This document shows, in pieces, positions 27,791-36,254 of a DNA stretch of 64,000 nt (positions are counted from its first letter, which is position 1; every line of letters begins with the position of its first letter). The translations under genes and the position numbers were made by a program. The stretch is from assembly GCF_023715725.1 (NCBI RefSeq), contig NZ_JAMBOT010000004.1, positions 186,001-250,000 on the forward strand, read 5' to 3'. The notes under the pieces were generated by a model. It saw only the letters and a list, made by a program, of their open reading frames with translations, was not told the DNA's origin and ran no database searches. The DNA comes from Paenibacillus pasadenensis (GTDB taxonomy: Bacteria > Bacillota > Bacilli > Paenibacillales > Paenibacillaceae).

Positions 27791-29518
27791 CTATTTCTGG
27801 ACGTTGTTTTTATACCACTCGTTTACTTCGTCCGTAATGTCATTTCCTCCTAGTTTTTTCCAATCCTCTACGTATTTGTCAAAGTCGCTAATTGGTGCGG
27901 AGCCAACGATAATTTTCATAAACGTTTCATCCCGCATCTTATCCAGCGATGAGCCGCGCTCGACCTGCGTTGCTGTAGGCGGTCCGAAATACTCGTCTAA
28001 CACAAACAGTCCATCGTCCACAATCTTTTTGGAGAAACCGACTCCGCCGTCTTTCGCGCCGCGGCTGAACCACATTCCCCAGGCGGCATTATCCTTCGGA
28101 TTTGCGGCATATTTTTTGGCGTTATCAAACACCGCTTGCGCTTCCCCTGCATTTGGAAAATCTTCAGGCAGCTCCAGCGTTTCTTTGCCCTCTTCTACCG
28201 CTTTGCTGACCGTTTCCATAATCAAGTCAAAAACTCCAGGGTAGAAAAACCTGGGCGCATACCACTGCGCGATATATCCTTTGGAGGCTCCTTTATAATC
28301 GGGGCTGTTTTTGTCCGTGTACTTTGGCTTTGTTGTCTCTAACATGTAATTTCCCATCTTGATTGCCGCTTCGGGATGTTTGAAGTTTTTATTAACGACC
28401 AAGATGCTGTTCAGAGACCGGAAGTTCAACGTTTTTCCCGGCTTGCCGTTATACGCAGGGAGAGCTAGCGGGATCCATTCGGCCTTCGGATCATTATCCT
28501 TATTCAAATTCAGCGGCCAGTTCGGGTACCACCATTCGCCGAAGGAAATACCAACCTTGCTGTTTACGATATCTTCACTGATCTTGTCTTCATTGGCCAG
28601 CATGAATTCCTTGCTCAATATTCCTTTTTCGTACCATGATCTTAAAGTAGCCAGCGCCTCTTTCGTTTCCGGGCTAATGCCGCCGAATTGCAGACTGCCG
28701 TCAGCGCCCTTAAGCCATGCAGACGGATAAGAGCCGTGGCTGTAGAACAAACCTTTAGCGTCGAATGCCCAGCCCGTCAGGTTTTTGTTCAAAATAACGC
28801 CGTAGGTATCTGCTTTGCCGTCCTGATCCGGGTCGCTTTTAGTAAACGCCTCTGCCACCTTTTCCAGTTCCTGAACCGTAGTTGGCGGCTGCAGCTTCAA
28901 ATTGTCCAGCCAGTCTTTACGAATCCAGACAATTTGCGTGCCGCCTGTTGGCGAGGCTGATAATCCTAATAACTTCCCATCATATGTCAGTTGTTTTAAC
29001 GAGAACCCGCCATCTTTTTCAATGATTTGTTTCATCTCGGGCGAGGCGTAATTGTTGTATACTTCGGACAGATCGCCAAGCATATCCTGGCTCCGCAGCT
29101 GTTCAAACGTAGCCAGATCCACCTGCATCACATCCGGCAAATCCCCCGACGCCAATGCCAGGCTAAATTTCTGGGCGTACTGGTCTGTAGGAACCGACCA
29201 TAAATATTTCACATCAATGTTCAGCTGTTCCTTCAAATCTTTCAGGTACCCGTTCGTTTCAGGCGTCACGCCTGCAAGGGCATCGGCTTCTTCCGGGGCG
29301 CGATAGGATAGAATCTGCGTTACCGTCACCGGCTCTTCGTATTTGCCCATCGGGTCAAAGGATTCCTGCTCTTGAGCTCCCGCATTACCGGCTGCGTTAA
29401 CCGCCGGAGATTCCGCAGCGGCGTTATTCGTTCCGCTTCCGTTGCTGCATGCGGGAAGTACGAGCATAGAGGCAATGAGGGCAGCGCTTAGTACGTAGTT
29501 AGCGTTCTTCCTTTTCAT
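27791..29518 (-). CDS. Extracellular solute-binding lipoprotein (LplA-like)
   Basis: A 575-residue substrate-binding protein. The signal peptide ends in a lipobox LPAC with lipid-modified Cys24. The mature protein is a long family-1 type binding protein as found with LplBC permeases; family marks include GDLPDVMQVD and WIRKDWLDNLKLQPPTTVQELE. It captures sugar outside the cell and delivers it to the two permeases. The start has GAGGGGG upstream. It has its own promoter downstream of yesN and a cre-like site upstream. Confidence 0.9.
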   Translation of the reverse strand: MKRKNANYVLSAALIASMLVLPACSNGSGTNNAAAESPAVNAAGNAGAQEQESFDPMGKYEEPVTVTQILSYRAPEEADALAGVTPETNGYLKDLKEQLNIDVKYLWSVPTDQYAQKFSLALASGDLPDVMQVDLATFEQLRSQDMLGDLSEVYNNYASPEMKQIIEKDGGFSLKQLTYDGKLLGLSASPTGGTQIVWIRKDWLDNLKLQPPTTVQELEKVAEAFTKSDPDQDGKADTYGVILNKNLTGWAFDAKGLFYSHGSYPSAWLKGADGSLQFGGISPETKEALATLRSWYEKGILSKEFMLANEDKISEDIVNSKVGISFGEWWYPNWPLNLNKDNDPKAEWIPLALPAYNGKPGKTLNFRSLNSILVVNKNFKHPEAAIKMGNYMLETTKPKYTDKNSPDYKGASKGYIAQWYAPRFFYPGVFDLIMETVSKAVEEGKETLELPEDFPNAGEAQAVFDNAKKYAANPKDNAAWGMWFSRGAKDGGVGFSKKIVDDGLFVLDEYFGPPTATQVERGSSLDKMRDETFMKIIVGSAPISDFDKYVEDWKKLGGNDITDEVNEWYKNNVQK

Positions 29519-29559
29519 GTTTTTCCCCCTCGAATGGTGTAAGCTTTCTTTACGTAATA

Positions 29560-29588
29560 ATCATATCTCGCTTCAAAACTCTCAACAA
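29560..29588 (-). promoter_or_regulatory. Promoter of the sugar-import genes
   Basis: TTGTTG (29583-29588) and TATGAT (29560-29565), spacer 17 nt, minus strand, about 40 bp before the lipoprotein gene start. Confidence 0.6.
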
Positions 29589-29614
29589 TAACAAGATCTT
29601 TACATGCTTTCGTT

Positions 29615-31282
29615 CTATTTACCTTTTGTGTGAGCGCTTTCTCTATACTCCTGAGGAGCAAAACCTGTCATTTTCCTGAAAAAGGATGTGAAGTAAGAGG
29701 GAGACTCAAATCCCAGCCTCAGAGCAATTTCGTTTACTCTCAGCGGCGTATGAACCAGCATGTCGATCGCGGTGTCGGCCTTGATTTCATTGATATAATC
29801 CGATAGATTCCGTCCGGTAATCTGTTTGTAAAAGCGGGAAAGGTAAGAGGGGTTGAAATGCACCTGCTCCGCAATTCGGGCAAGGGACAGGTCGTTGCCT
29901 AAATTCTCCTTTACAAACCGGTGGATTCGCTCTACGGCCTGATGATCGCTTTTTTCAACCTGCTCCTCTTTCAACCGGCACATGGACCCGCATAATCGAA
30001 TCAGCTGCTCCTCAATCGTATCCCATCCCGATGCAGGCTCCGTCACATAAAGGCTGGCAACCCTCATGTCATAATCCGTATGGCCACTTCCATTCATCCG
30101 GTTTAACGAATTCAAATAAACGAGAAGAAGCCTGTAATACCGCTCCATCCCGACCATATGATCCACGCTCATCTCCAGCTTGCATACTTTGACCAATTCC
30201 CGGGTTAAAGCGGATACGCGACTTTCATCCCCGTTATCCAGCAGCTTTTCCAATTGATTGAGCTGTTTGTTGAATTCGGAGGAAGGAATGCCGGTGGATG
30301 GAGCATTCTCACGTTTGAACCACATATCGGACATGTCCAGATCGATAACAGCCATTGCAGGACCGAATAAAGCCCTCTGTTTAAATGCCTCCTTGATGGA
30401 ATCGAATTCACGGCCAATGCCATCCCAATTGACGGCGCCTTTGCCGATAACAAAAGACAACGACAAGCGGAGCTCCTCGCGGCAGCTATTTTGAATCGGC
30501 TCCAGCATCCCCTTCAAATAGTCGGCCAAAGCCCTCTCCCCGCTAAATTTATCCGCGTCCGCATCAGGTTGAACAAACCATACCAGCACGTTATGATCAT
30601 GAACGACCATCTCCGTCTTGATTTGCATGGGCAGATGCTCTGCAAACAGGCTCTGAACGGAATAATAAAGCTGCATTTTTTGCATATAGGTCGTTTTTTC
30701 TTCCCATGCGTCAACCTTTCCCGCCACCATCATCAGCGGACGGCCAAACTCAAGCTGCAAATTAAACCCTTCATACAGCTCTGCATGCCAAGCGTCCGCC
30801 ACCAAATCTCCGGTGAGCAGCGCCTCAAAAAATTCTTTTTTGACTAAAGGCTCCGCTGCGCTCAGCTTCAAGCTTGCCCTCTCCAGCATGCTGCGGTTCC
30901 GGTATTCCTCGTCCAATTTACCGAGTGCCGCGTTTACCGCTTGATGAATGACCTCAATGCCTTCCATTTTCAAAATATAACTGTCTACGTTTTTTTGAAT
31001 TGCTTTGTAGGCATAATCAAACTCGCTGTGTCCGGTTAATAAAATGACTCTGCAGGCTGGCCAATAAAACAGCAGCTCGTCGATGAGCTGCAAGCCGCTT
31101 TTTCCCGGCATACGAATATCGCTGATCAGCAGATCAATCTTTGTTTTTTTGGCGATCTCCATTGCCTCAATCGCTGAATAAGCCTTGCATATGTCAAGCT
31201 CTTGCTCCGCGTTCTCCTGCAGATGCTGCAGCAGCCCGTCTACGATAGCAGGCTCGTCGTCAACAATTAATAAGCGGTACAT
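29615..31282 (-). CDS. yesN: YesN-type AraC response regulator
   Basis: A 555-residue two-component regulator. The N-terminal receiver domain (1-120) has LLIVDDEPAI and the phosphoacceptor Asp in LISDIRMPGKSG. A long middle region (130-440) of the YesN type follows, and the C-terminal AraC-type double helix-turn-helix (455-550) shows LSLARIAEQVHFNPSYLSRFYKQ and ITGRNLSDYI. I start at 31282, where GGGGGACTGAGG precedes the ATG. It pairs with the kinase gene directly upstream (4-bp gap) and likely activates the importer genes downstream. Confidence 0.9.
   Translation of the reverse strand: MYRLLIVDDEPAIVDGLLQHLQENAEQELDICKAYSAIEAMEIAKKTKIDLLISDIRMPGKSGLQLIDELLFYWPACRVILLTGHSEFDYAYKAIQKNVDSYILKMEGIEVIHQAVNAALGKLDEEYRNRSMLERASLKLSAAEPLVKKEFFEALLTGDLVADAWHAELYEGFNLQLEFGRPLMMVAGKVDAWEEKTTYMQKMQLYYSVQSLFAEHLPMQIKTEMVVHDHNVLVWFVQPDADADKFSGERALADYLKGMLEPIQNSCREELRLSLSFVIGKGAVNWDGIGREFDSIKEAFKQRALFGPAMAVIDLDMSDMWFKRENAPSTGIPSSEFNKQLNQLEKLLDNGDESRVSALTRELVKVCKLEMSVDHMVGMERYYRLLLVYLNSLNRMNGSGHTDYDMRVASLYVTEPASGWDTIEEQLIRLCGSMCRLKEEQVEKSDHQAVERIHRFVKENLGNDLSLARIAEQVHFNPSYLSRFYKQITGRNLSDYINEIKADTAIDMLVHTPLRVNEIALRLGFESPSYFTSFFRKMTGFAPQEYRESAHTKGK
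29629..29642 (-). promoter_or_regulatory. cre-like catabolite site in the 3' end of yesN
   Basis: AGAAAGCGCTCACA on the minus strand differs at one position from the CcpA consensus TGWAANCGNTNWCA. It lies within the last codons of yesN, about 40 bp upstream of the importer promoter -35, so CcpA could modulate that promoter. Confidence 0.5.
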
Positions 31283-31286
31283 AGCC

Positions 31287-33056
31287 TCAGTCCCCCTGGT
31301 TGTCAAAGTAAATGCGAAGCTCGGCGCGTAATCCGCCCCATGCGCTGCGGGCTACCGTAACGCCGCTCCGCTCTCCGAATTGAAGCTGAATTCTGCGGCT
31401 TACGTTAATTAATCCTGTTTTCTCCGAGAGCGTTGACGCGTTCGAAAGCTTTTGCTGCAGGCTGGACAGCGACGCGTCCGTCAGGGCATCTCCGTCATCC
31501 TCAACAACGATGGACAAAATATAGTCTTGAAACGTTACGGCCATTCTGACGTTCCCGCGGCGCATCCCGTTTTCGAACGCATGCTCAAAAGCATTTTCCA
31601 CCAGCGGCTGTACGATAAGACGGGGAACCTCCAGCGATGTGACGGCTTCAGGAAGCACGGACGCCTCCACCTCTATCCGGTTAGAGAACCGGATGCTCTG
31701 AATGTCGCAGTAGTCAAGCGCATGCTGGTACTCCTCGGCTAACATGACGTTATCCTTGCCGCTGCGCGTAATGAACCGGTAATAACCTCCAAGCTTTTGC
31801 GCAAGCATGGCAGAGCTTTCCATGTCGCCGCTTTTGCAAATCATATAAAGATTAAAAAAGCTGTTGTATAAAAAATGAGGATTGATCTGCGACTGCAGCT
31901 GCTTCAGCTCGGACTGCTGGAGAGCGATTTTTTGCTCATAATTTTCATTGATGGAATACCTCAGCTTATCAACCATCCGTTCAAAATTGCGGTACATATA
32001 TCCAAATTCATTATTTGGCTGCTGGTCCCGAAGGGTTACGATCAGATTATCCGTCTCCAGCTTTTTGAACGCCTGAATCAGCTTTTTAATCGGCTTATGG
32101 ATCATAACATTAATGGAGTAGGAGAAAAGAATAACGATGCCAATTGAGATGAAGGAGAAAAGAATGAACCAGAAGTTGAATTTTTTGAGGGGTTGAGTGA
32201 GCTCGTTTTCGTTGGTAAATGTATAAAGCGTCAAGCCTAATGCTTGAATCGGCGTGCTGGTTATCATATATGTTTCACGTTCGGCTTTAACCGTAACAAA
32301 GTCCTTCGCCTCTTTTTCGGCCAGGAGAGAGGCATTGGCGCGAATCAGCTCCACCATCGGCTCTTTGGTTTTCACCGATATAATCTTATCAAATGAGTCA
32401 TTAGCTAATAGGGCGCCGGAATCCTTCGTATATTGAACCAGATTCAGAAGCGTCTCCTCCAGCTTCGGAATTGAAAGCTCCATATACACGATAATACTGC
32501 CGTTGTTGATGGATTGGATCAGAAACATCTTGCCGTTCATGTAATGAAAAGGCTTCCCCGGCTGGCGTATGTCATAGCTGGATAAAATCGAAAACTCAAT
32601 ATCTCCGCCGGCTCTCATAACGCCCTTTTTCGTTGAAATCGTTCTTCCGAGCGTTTTTACATAGGCTCCAACATCAACGAGAAAAGCGCTGGAATCCTGA
32701 ATCGTAACCAGCCGTTCGCTGACCCGGTTAATGGACTGGAAATCTTCAAATTCACTCAGCTGTCCGCCCAAAAAGCTTAATTTTTGCAGATCGGAATCGT
32801 TCAAGAGATGATATTGCTGTTTGCGGACAAAATCGATTTGATCGTTTAATTGACTGGAATAAAAGGTGATGTTGGATAAACTTGTGTCCGCGACTCCTTG
32901 TTTCATCCGTGAAAGCCCGGACATGTTCATCCATAAATTCATGAGATAAACCGGCAGCATCATAATGACAAAAACGATAATCACCCGCTGATACACGTGC
33001 AAATCTGAAAGTTTCTTTAGCTGCTTCAACGGCCTGCCCCTTCCATCTCGTTGCAT
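31287..33056 (-). CDS. yesM: YesM-type sensor histidine kinase
   Basis: A 589-residue kinase with two membrane helices (about 27-47 and 300-320) enclosing an extracellular sensor domain of about 250 residues. A HAMP domain (HKPIKKLIQAFKKLETDN) and a His_kinase domain follow, with the phosphorylatable His in LQSQINPHFLYNSF and the HATPase N box PLVENAFEHAFE. I start at 33056 (MQRDGRGR), downstream of AGGAGAGGTG; the longer frame lacks a site and runs over the previous terminator. It senses an extracellular sugar-related signal for YesN. Confidence 0.9.
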   Translation of the reverse strand: MQRDGRGRPLKQLKKLSDLHVYQRVIIVFVIMMLPVYLMNLWMNMSGLSRMKQGVADTSLSNITFYSSQLNDQIDFVRKQQYHLLNDSDLQKLSFLGGQLSEFEDFQSINRVSERLVTIQDSSAFLVDVGAYVKTLGRTISTKKGVMRAGGDIEFSILSSYDIRQPGKPFHYMNGKMFLIQSINNGSIIVYMELSIPKLEETLLNLVQYTKDSGALLANDSFDKIISVKTKEPMVELIRANASLLAEKEAKDFVTVKAERETYMITSTPIQALGLTLYTFTNENELTQPLKKFNFWFILFSFISIGIVILFSYSINVMIHKPIKKLIQAFKKLETDNLIVTLRDQQPNNEFGYMYRNFERMVDKLRYSINENYEQKIALQQSELKQLQSQINPHFLYNSFFNLYMICKSGDMESSAMLAQKLGGYYRFITRSGKDNVMLAEEYQHALDYCDIQSIRFSNRIEVEASVLPEAVTSLEVPRLIVQPLVENAFEHAFENGMRRGNVRMAVTFQDYILSIVVEDDGDALTDASLSSLQQKLSNASTLSEKTGLINVSRRIQLQFGERSGVTVARSAWGGLRAELRIYFDNQGD

Positions 33057-33121
33057 CCAAAATAAAAAACACCTCTCCTGTACAAAAAATAATGGAAAGG
33101 CAGATGAAAGTCCAGCATAAC

Positions 33122-33152
33122 AAAAAGCCCCTCTAATTAAATTTAGAGAGGC
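33122..33152 (-). terminator. Terminator of the DUF695/RraB-like gene
   Basis: On the minus strand GCCTCTCTAAAT / ATTAGAGGGGC followed by TTTTTG. Confidence 0.85.
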
Positions 33153-33172
33153 TGGCGCATCTATTTCATCCG

Positions 33173-33994
33173 TTAACTTTTTGATCTGCCCGATAAGCCT
33201 GGCGGACAAAGTCTTTTTTTGATCCACAGCTTCAGACGGTAAATCGCCGATTGTTTCATAACCGAGCCCCAGCCGTCATATTTGCCTCCGTTGCCCCCAA
33301 GCATCCGGTACAGCTCATCCACCCTGCCGTTTACCGTCTCTAGGCGCACATCTTCGTAACGGCTTATGACAAGCGGGTACGGGAATTCCGGCTCCGGCTC
33401 GCCGCTTTTGCCCTCCTCAATCCGGTAGCCCATTCCTTCCAGCTTCATTCTCATTATGGTGCGGTCATCCGGCTCGCGGAACAGCAGCCAATGATAAACG
33501 TTGCGCGGCTGGCGGATATCGTCGCCCCGGTTGAGCAGCGCGAAAACCATTTGAGCGTTATGAATAAACAGCTCCTCCAGCGTGTTGGGCAGCATATATC
33601 GATAAAAAGTCCAATCGGGATCGGCTTTGGAGTAATAATGCAGCCGGTACTCCCGGTGTTCGGCAAGCGCCGATTCCAACGGCTCGAACGAGGCGTTTTC
33701 GCTCATATAATAATAATATTCCAGCTTTTTTGGCGTATTGATTCGTCCAACATAAATCGATTGGCCCGATGCCGAAACAGCTGTTTCAAGCTGCTGCTCC
33801 AGGCTTTCCAGCTCGGCGATCATACGGGTTTTGTTTTTTTGCTGGCTGCGCACCGAGTACAGATTAATCGTTATCGACAGGAGACGGCCCAGCTCTTGCG
33901 GAGGAGCTTCTTTTTTCCAGGCGCAATTGACCAGGATCCGCATATGCTCCTTCGACTCCGACACGCGTTCAAAAAATCCCCAATCATCCGGCAT
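33173..33994 (-). CDS. DUF695 / RraB-like domain protein
   Basis: A 273-residue soluble protein of unknown function. The N-terminal half (about 1-140) resembles DUF695 domains: MPDDWGFFERV, ILVNCAWKK and GLLSIT-type strands. The C-terminal half (about 150-250) resembles RraB-type regulators of RNase E: YMLPNTLEELFIHNAQMVFA, NRGDDIRQPRNVYHWLLF and KLEGMGYRIEEG. Such fusions occur in Bacillota, but Bacillus-type cells use RNase Y and J instead of a canonical RNase E, so the role is unclear. I start at 33994, with GAGGGGTG upstream. It forms its own unit between terminators. Confidence 0.65.
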   Translation of the reverse strand: MPDDWGFFERVSESKEHMRILVNCAWKKEAPPQELGRLLSITINLYSVRSQQKNKTRMIAELESLEQQLETAVSASGQSIYVGRINTPKKLEYYYYMSENASFEPLESALAEHREYRLHYYSKADPDWTFYRYMLPNTLEELFIHNAQMVFALLNRGDDIRQPRNVYHWLLFREPDDRTIMRMKLEGMGYRIEEGKSGEPEPEFPYPLVISRYEDVRLETVNGRVDELYRMLGGNGGKYDGWGSVMKQSAIYRLKLWIKKRLCPPGLSGRSKS

Positions 33995-34144
33995 GGTTAC
34001 ACCCCTCTCGTAATCTGTCGTCTGTTCATTATAGCGAAACCATTCCGCCTTCTCATCCTTTTTAACCGGGTTTCTTATGTGAGAGACGAAATGGAGTCGA
34101 AAAAGTTGCGCTTTTCGCGCAGATTCCGCTTTTTGGAAAAGCCC

Positions 34145-34172
34145 AAAAAACCCCTCGCAGGAGGGGTTTTTC
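34145..34172 (-). terminator. Terminator of the doxX gene
   Basis: AACCCCTCC / GAGGGGTT stem with TTTTTT on the minus strand; A6 on the other side makes it partly bidirectional. Confidence 0.85.
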
Positions 34173-34181
34173 CATTTGGGT

Positions 34182-34577
34182 TTATAGTAAAGCGTCGATG
34201 GAATATTCACCGGCGCCGATCAGAGCAATCGCCACCGCAACCGCGATCAGCACGAGATTGTATTCATAACCGTTGGAGGTGGCCCATAGTCCGTTCCGGC
34301 CGTGGACTTTGAAAATCGCCACCAGCATCGGCACGATAATCAATGCGGCTGCAACCCATACCCACAGGCCGAGAGCCAGCAGCAGGCCGCCAAGCAGCTC
34401 TGAAAGGCCGGCTAACACCGCCATAAGCACGCCTGGTTTAACGCCGATCGATTCCATCCATCCGGCCGTTCCTTTAATGCCATATCCGCCGAACCATCCA
34501 AACAGCGTTTTTGCTCCGTGACCTACGAACAACAGCCCTACTACAACCCGCAAAATCAATAATCCAACATCCACCAT
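34182..34577 (-). CDS. DoxX-family membrane protein (CatD-like)
   Basis: A 131-residue protein with four hydrophobic segments of the DoxX family: GLLILRVVVGLLFVGHGAKTLFGWFGG at the N-terminus and the central LAGLSELLGGLLLALG. It is divergent from a YodB/CatR-type regulator gene. In Bacillus subtilis, YodB and CatR control the DoxX gene catD, which responds to quinones and diamide; the match of both partners supports a CatD-like role in quinone or thiol stress. No catE dioxygenase is adjacent. Confidence 0.82.
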   Translation of the reverse strand: MVDVGLLILRVVVGLLFVGHGAKTLFGWFGGYGIKGTAGWMESIGVKPGVLMAVLAGLSELLGGLLLALGLWVWVAAALIIVPMLVAIFKVHGRNGLWATSNGYEYNLVLIAVAVAIALIGAGEYSIDALL

Positions 34578-34622
34578 GTTTACCCGCTCCTTTGAATAAG
34601 TCTCTGTTTACTGGATGCGCTT

Positions 34623-34652
34623 ATCATATCGTAAGTTACTAACTTTAGTCAA
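34623..34652 (-). promoter_or_regulatory. doxX promoter with a dyad operator candidate
   Basis: TTGACT (34647-34652) and TATGAT (34623-34628), spacer 18 nt, minus strand. A palindrome ACTAACTTTAGT (ACTAA / TTAGT, 34638-34649) overlaps the -35 box and spacer, the place expected for a YodB-type repressor site. Confidence 0.6.
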
Positions 34653-34690
34653 GCATATATTTAAATGTTATTTAATTAGACGTGAGTCGC

Positions 34691-34719
34691 TTACATTTCC
34701 TTAGTCAATATGGTACAAT
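34691..34719 (+). promoter_or_regulatory. Promoter of the YodB/CatR-like gene
   Basis: TTACAT (34691-34696) and TACAAT (34714-34719), spacer 17 nt. A further TTAGT half-site is in the spacer at 34701-34705. Confidence 0.55.
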
Positions 34720-34745
34720 AACGGCAACAGAAGGAGTGATGAGAA

Positions 34746-35054
34746 ATGGACTACTCCACAATGTGTCCTAAATACGAAGCGGCCATGGAGCTGCTCGGCA
34801 AAAAGTGGACGGGGTTAATTATCCGTGTGCTGCTTGGCGGGCCGAAGCGCTTTAAGGAAATTAAGGAACAGATTCCGGAGATGAGCGACAAGATGCTTAC
34901 CGACCGGATGAAAGAGCTTGAGCACTGCGAGATAGTGACGCGCAAAGTCTATCCGGAAATGCCGGTCCGGATTGAGTACGAGCTTACAGATAAAGGGCAT
35001 AATCTGGAGCCAGTTATTGAATCCATTCAAAGCTGGGGAGAACATTGGATGTAA
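34746..35054 (+). CDS. HxlR-family redox regulator (YodB/CatR-like)
   Basis: A 102-residue winged-helix protein. It has the HxlR pattern CPKYEAAMELLGKKWTGLII, GPKRFKEIKEQIPEMSDKML and the wing VRIEYELTDKG. Cys7 sits where YodB has its redox-sensing Cys6 (TMCPK). It is the only cysteine near the N-terminus; a second (EHCEIVT) lies mid-protein, where YodB has Gln. In Bacillus, oxidation of YodB by quinones relieves repression. The gene is divergent from doxX. AAGGAGTGATG precedes the ATG. Confidence 0.88.
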   Translation: MDYSTMCPKYEAAMELLGKKWTGLIIRVLLGGPKRFKEIKEQIPEMSDKMLTDRMKELEHCEIVTRKVYPEMPVRIEYELTDKGHNLEPVIESIQSWGEHWM

Positions 35055-35061
35055 CTTGCCC

Positions 35062-35088
35062 GCCGCCGACACCGGCGGCTTTTTTTTA
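35062..35088 (+). terminator. Terminator of the YodB/CatR-like gene
   Basis: GCCGCCG / CGGCGGC stem followed by a T8 run. Confidence 0.9.
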
Positions 35089-35139
35089 TTCTGATTGTAT
35101 GCGGCGCTTGTTCAAAATAAGACCGGTCCATGGGAAGAC

Positions 35140-35168
35140 TTGGCTCAGGCCTGCTCGCGGCTTATACT
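35140..35168 (+). promoter_or_regulatory. Promoter of the J-domain-like membrane protein gene
   Basis: TTGGCT (35140-35145) and TATACT (35163-35168), spacer 17 nt. Confidence 0.6.
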
Positions 35169-35205
35169 AGAAGAGACACTTATTTGTGGACAGTGAGGGT
35201 GAGGT

Positions 35206-36138
35206 ATGGACAAGGAAAAAATCAGGCAGGCCTATGCGGAGCTGGGCTTGGAAGCGGACGCCACCAAAGAAGAGGTCGAGAAGAAATACGATCTTCTGCT
35301 TCGACGGGCAAGAAGCCATCAGAAGAGCAGTGAAGCTCCGCGTGATGGCGAGGTCATTCTGGAGCGCATTAATGCGGCTTATCGCACCATTCAGGAGCAG
35401 GAGCACGCCGAAACGACGGAAGCGTTCAACGAGCAGGCATACGGCAAATACAAAGGCATGGCCGGCACCGCCCAAAAGGTGGATCATTTTTTCAGCTACT
35501 ACAAATTCCATCTGCTTGGAGCGATTGTGCTTATTGCAGCTGTGATCTACGGCGTTAACTCTTACATGGACAATCAACGGGAAAAGGCCGAGCTGGCCAA
35601 GCTGCCTCCCGCAGCAGTTGCAGTGTCATTTTTCGGCGATTTTATCGGCACGGACGGCAGCAGTCCAATCGGCGGCGGCGTCTCCTTAACAACTGCCGAG
35701 GAGCAGATCGTCAAGCGTCTTCCGGACTTTAAGCGTGCAATTGTCCACCTGACGTACATCCCGAATGATCCTAAGAGCGGCCAGGACATGGCATTGCTGC
35801 AAAAAAGCCTGATCGATCTTATCTCCAACAAAGACGACGTTTATATTATGGATCAAGTCAATTTCGAGAAGCTGGCCCGTGACAATTCGCTGATTGATCT
35901 TGGCGCCCATGCCGATAAGCTTGGCATTAATACGGATGACAGCCGTTCCGTCATGTTTGCCACAACCGACGATCCAACCCGCAAAATGTTCGGCGTAGAC
36001 GTGACCAAAAGCCCGTTCATTGAAAGCATGGGCTTCGCCGGGCAAAAATTCATTGCCGCCATTCGCAGCGATTCGCAAAAGGTGGACAACTCCCTGGAGC
36101 TCATCCGTGCTGCACTATCCGATACGGCTGCGCCTTAA
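35206..36138 (+). CDS. Membrane protein with degenerate J-like N-terminus
   Basis: A 310-residue protein I do not recognise as a named family. The first 65 residues resemble a J domain (KIRQAYAELGLEADATKEEVEKKYD, INAAYRTIQEQE) but the HPD motif that contacts Hsp70 is missing. One membrane helix lies at about 103-125 (FHLLGAIVLIAAVIYGVNSY). The C-terminal domain (140-310), with VAVSFFGDF and VYIMDQVNFEKLA, is probably extracellular if the J-like part is cytoplasmic. It has its own promoter and terminator. Confidence 0.7.
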   Translation: MDKEKIRQAYAELGLEADATKEEVEKKYDLLLRRARSHQKSSEAPRDGEVILERINAAYRTIQEQEHAETTEAFNEQAYGKYKGMAGTAQKVDHFFSYYKFHLLGAIVLIAAVIYGVNSYMDNQREKAELAKLPPAAVAVSFFGDFIGTDGSSPIGGGVSLTTAEEQIVKRLPDFKRAIVHLTYIPNDPKSGQDMALLQKSLIDLISNKDDVYIMDQVNFEKLARDNSLIDLGAHADKLGINTDDSRSVMFATTDDPTRKMFGVDVTKSPFIESMGFAGQKFIAAIRSDSQKVDNSLELIRAALSDTAAP

Positions 36139-36153
36139 CCTCTTCCTCGCCCC

Positions 36154-36180
36154 AGAGCGGCCTATACGGCCGCTCTTTTT
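36154..36180 (+). terminator. Terminator of the J-domain-like gene
   Basis: AGAGCGGCC / GGCCGCTCT stem followed by TTTTT. Confidence 0.85.
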
Positions 36181-36202
36181 CATTCTCGTGCCAAACCGTA
36201 AC

Positions 36203-36250
36203 AAAAAAAGACCTCCCGTTCCCGCTGCAGAGGCGGGGACGAGAGGTCTT
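36203..36250 (-). terminator. Terminator of the sdh operon
   Basis: On the minus strand AAGACCTC...CCCCGC / GCGGG...GAGGTCTT forms a long stem followed by TTTTTT, directly after sdhB. Confidence 0.85.
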
Positions 36251-36254
36251 GCCG

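Noticed and set aside
33057..33227. A longer N-terminus for the YesM kinase
   Set aside because: The extra codons run back over the terminator of the upstream gene and have no ribosome binding site; the ATG at 33056 is preceded by AGGAGAGGTG.
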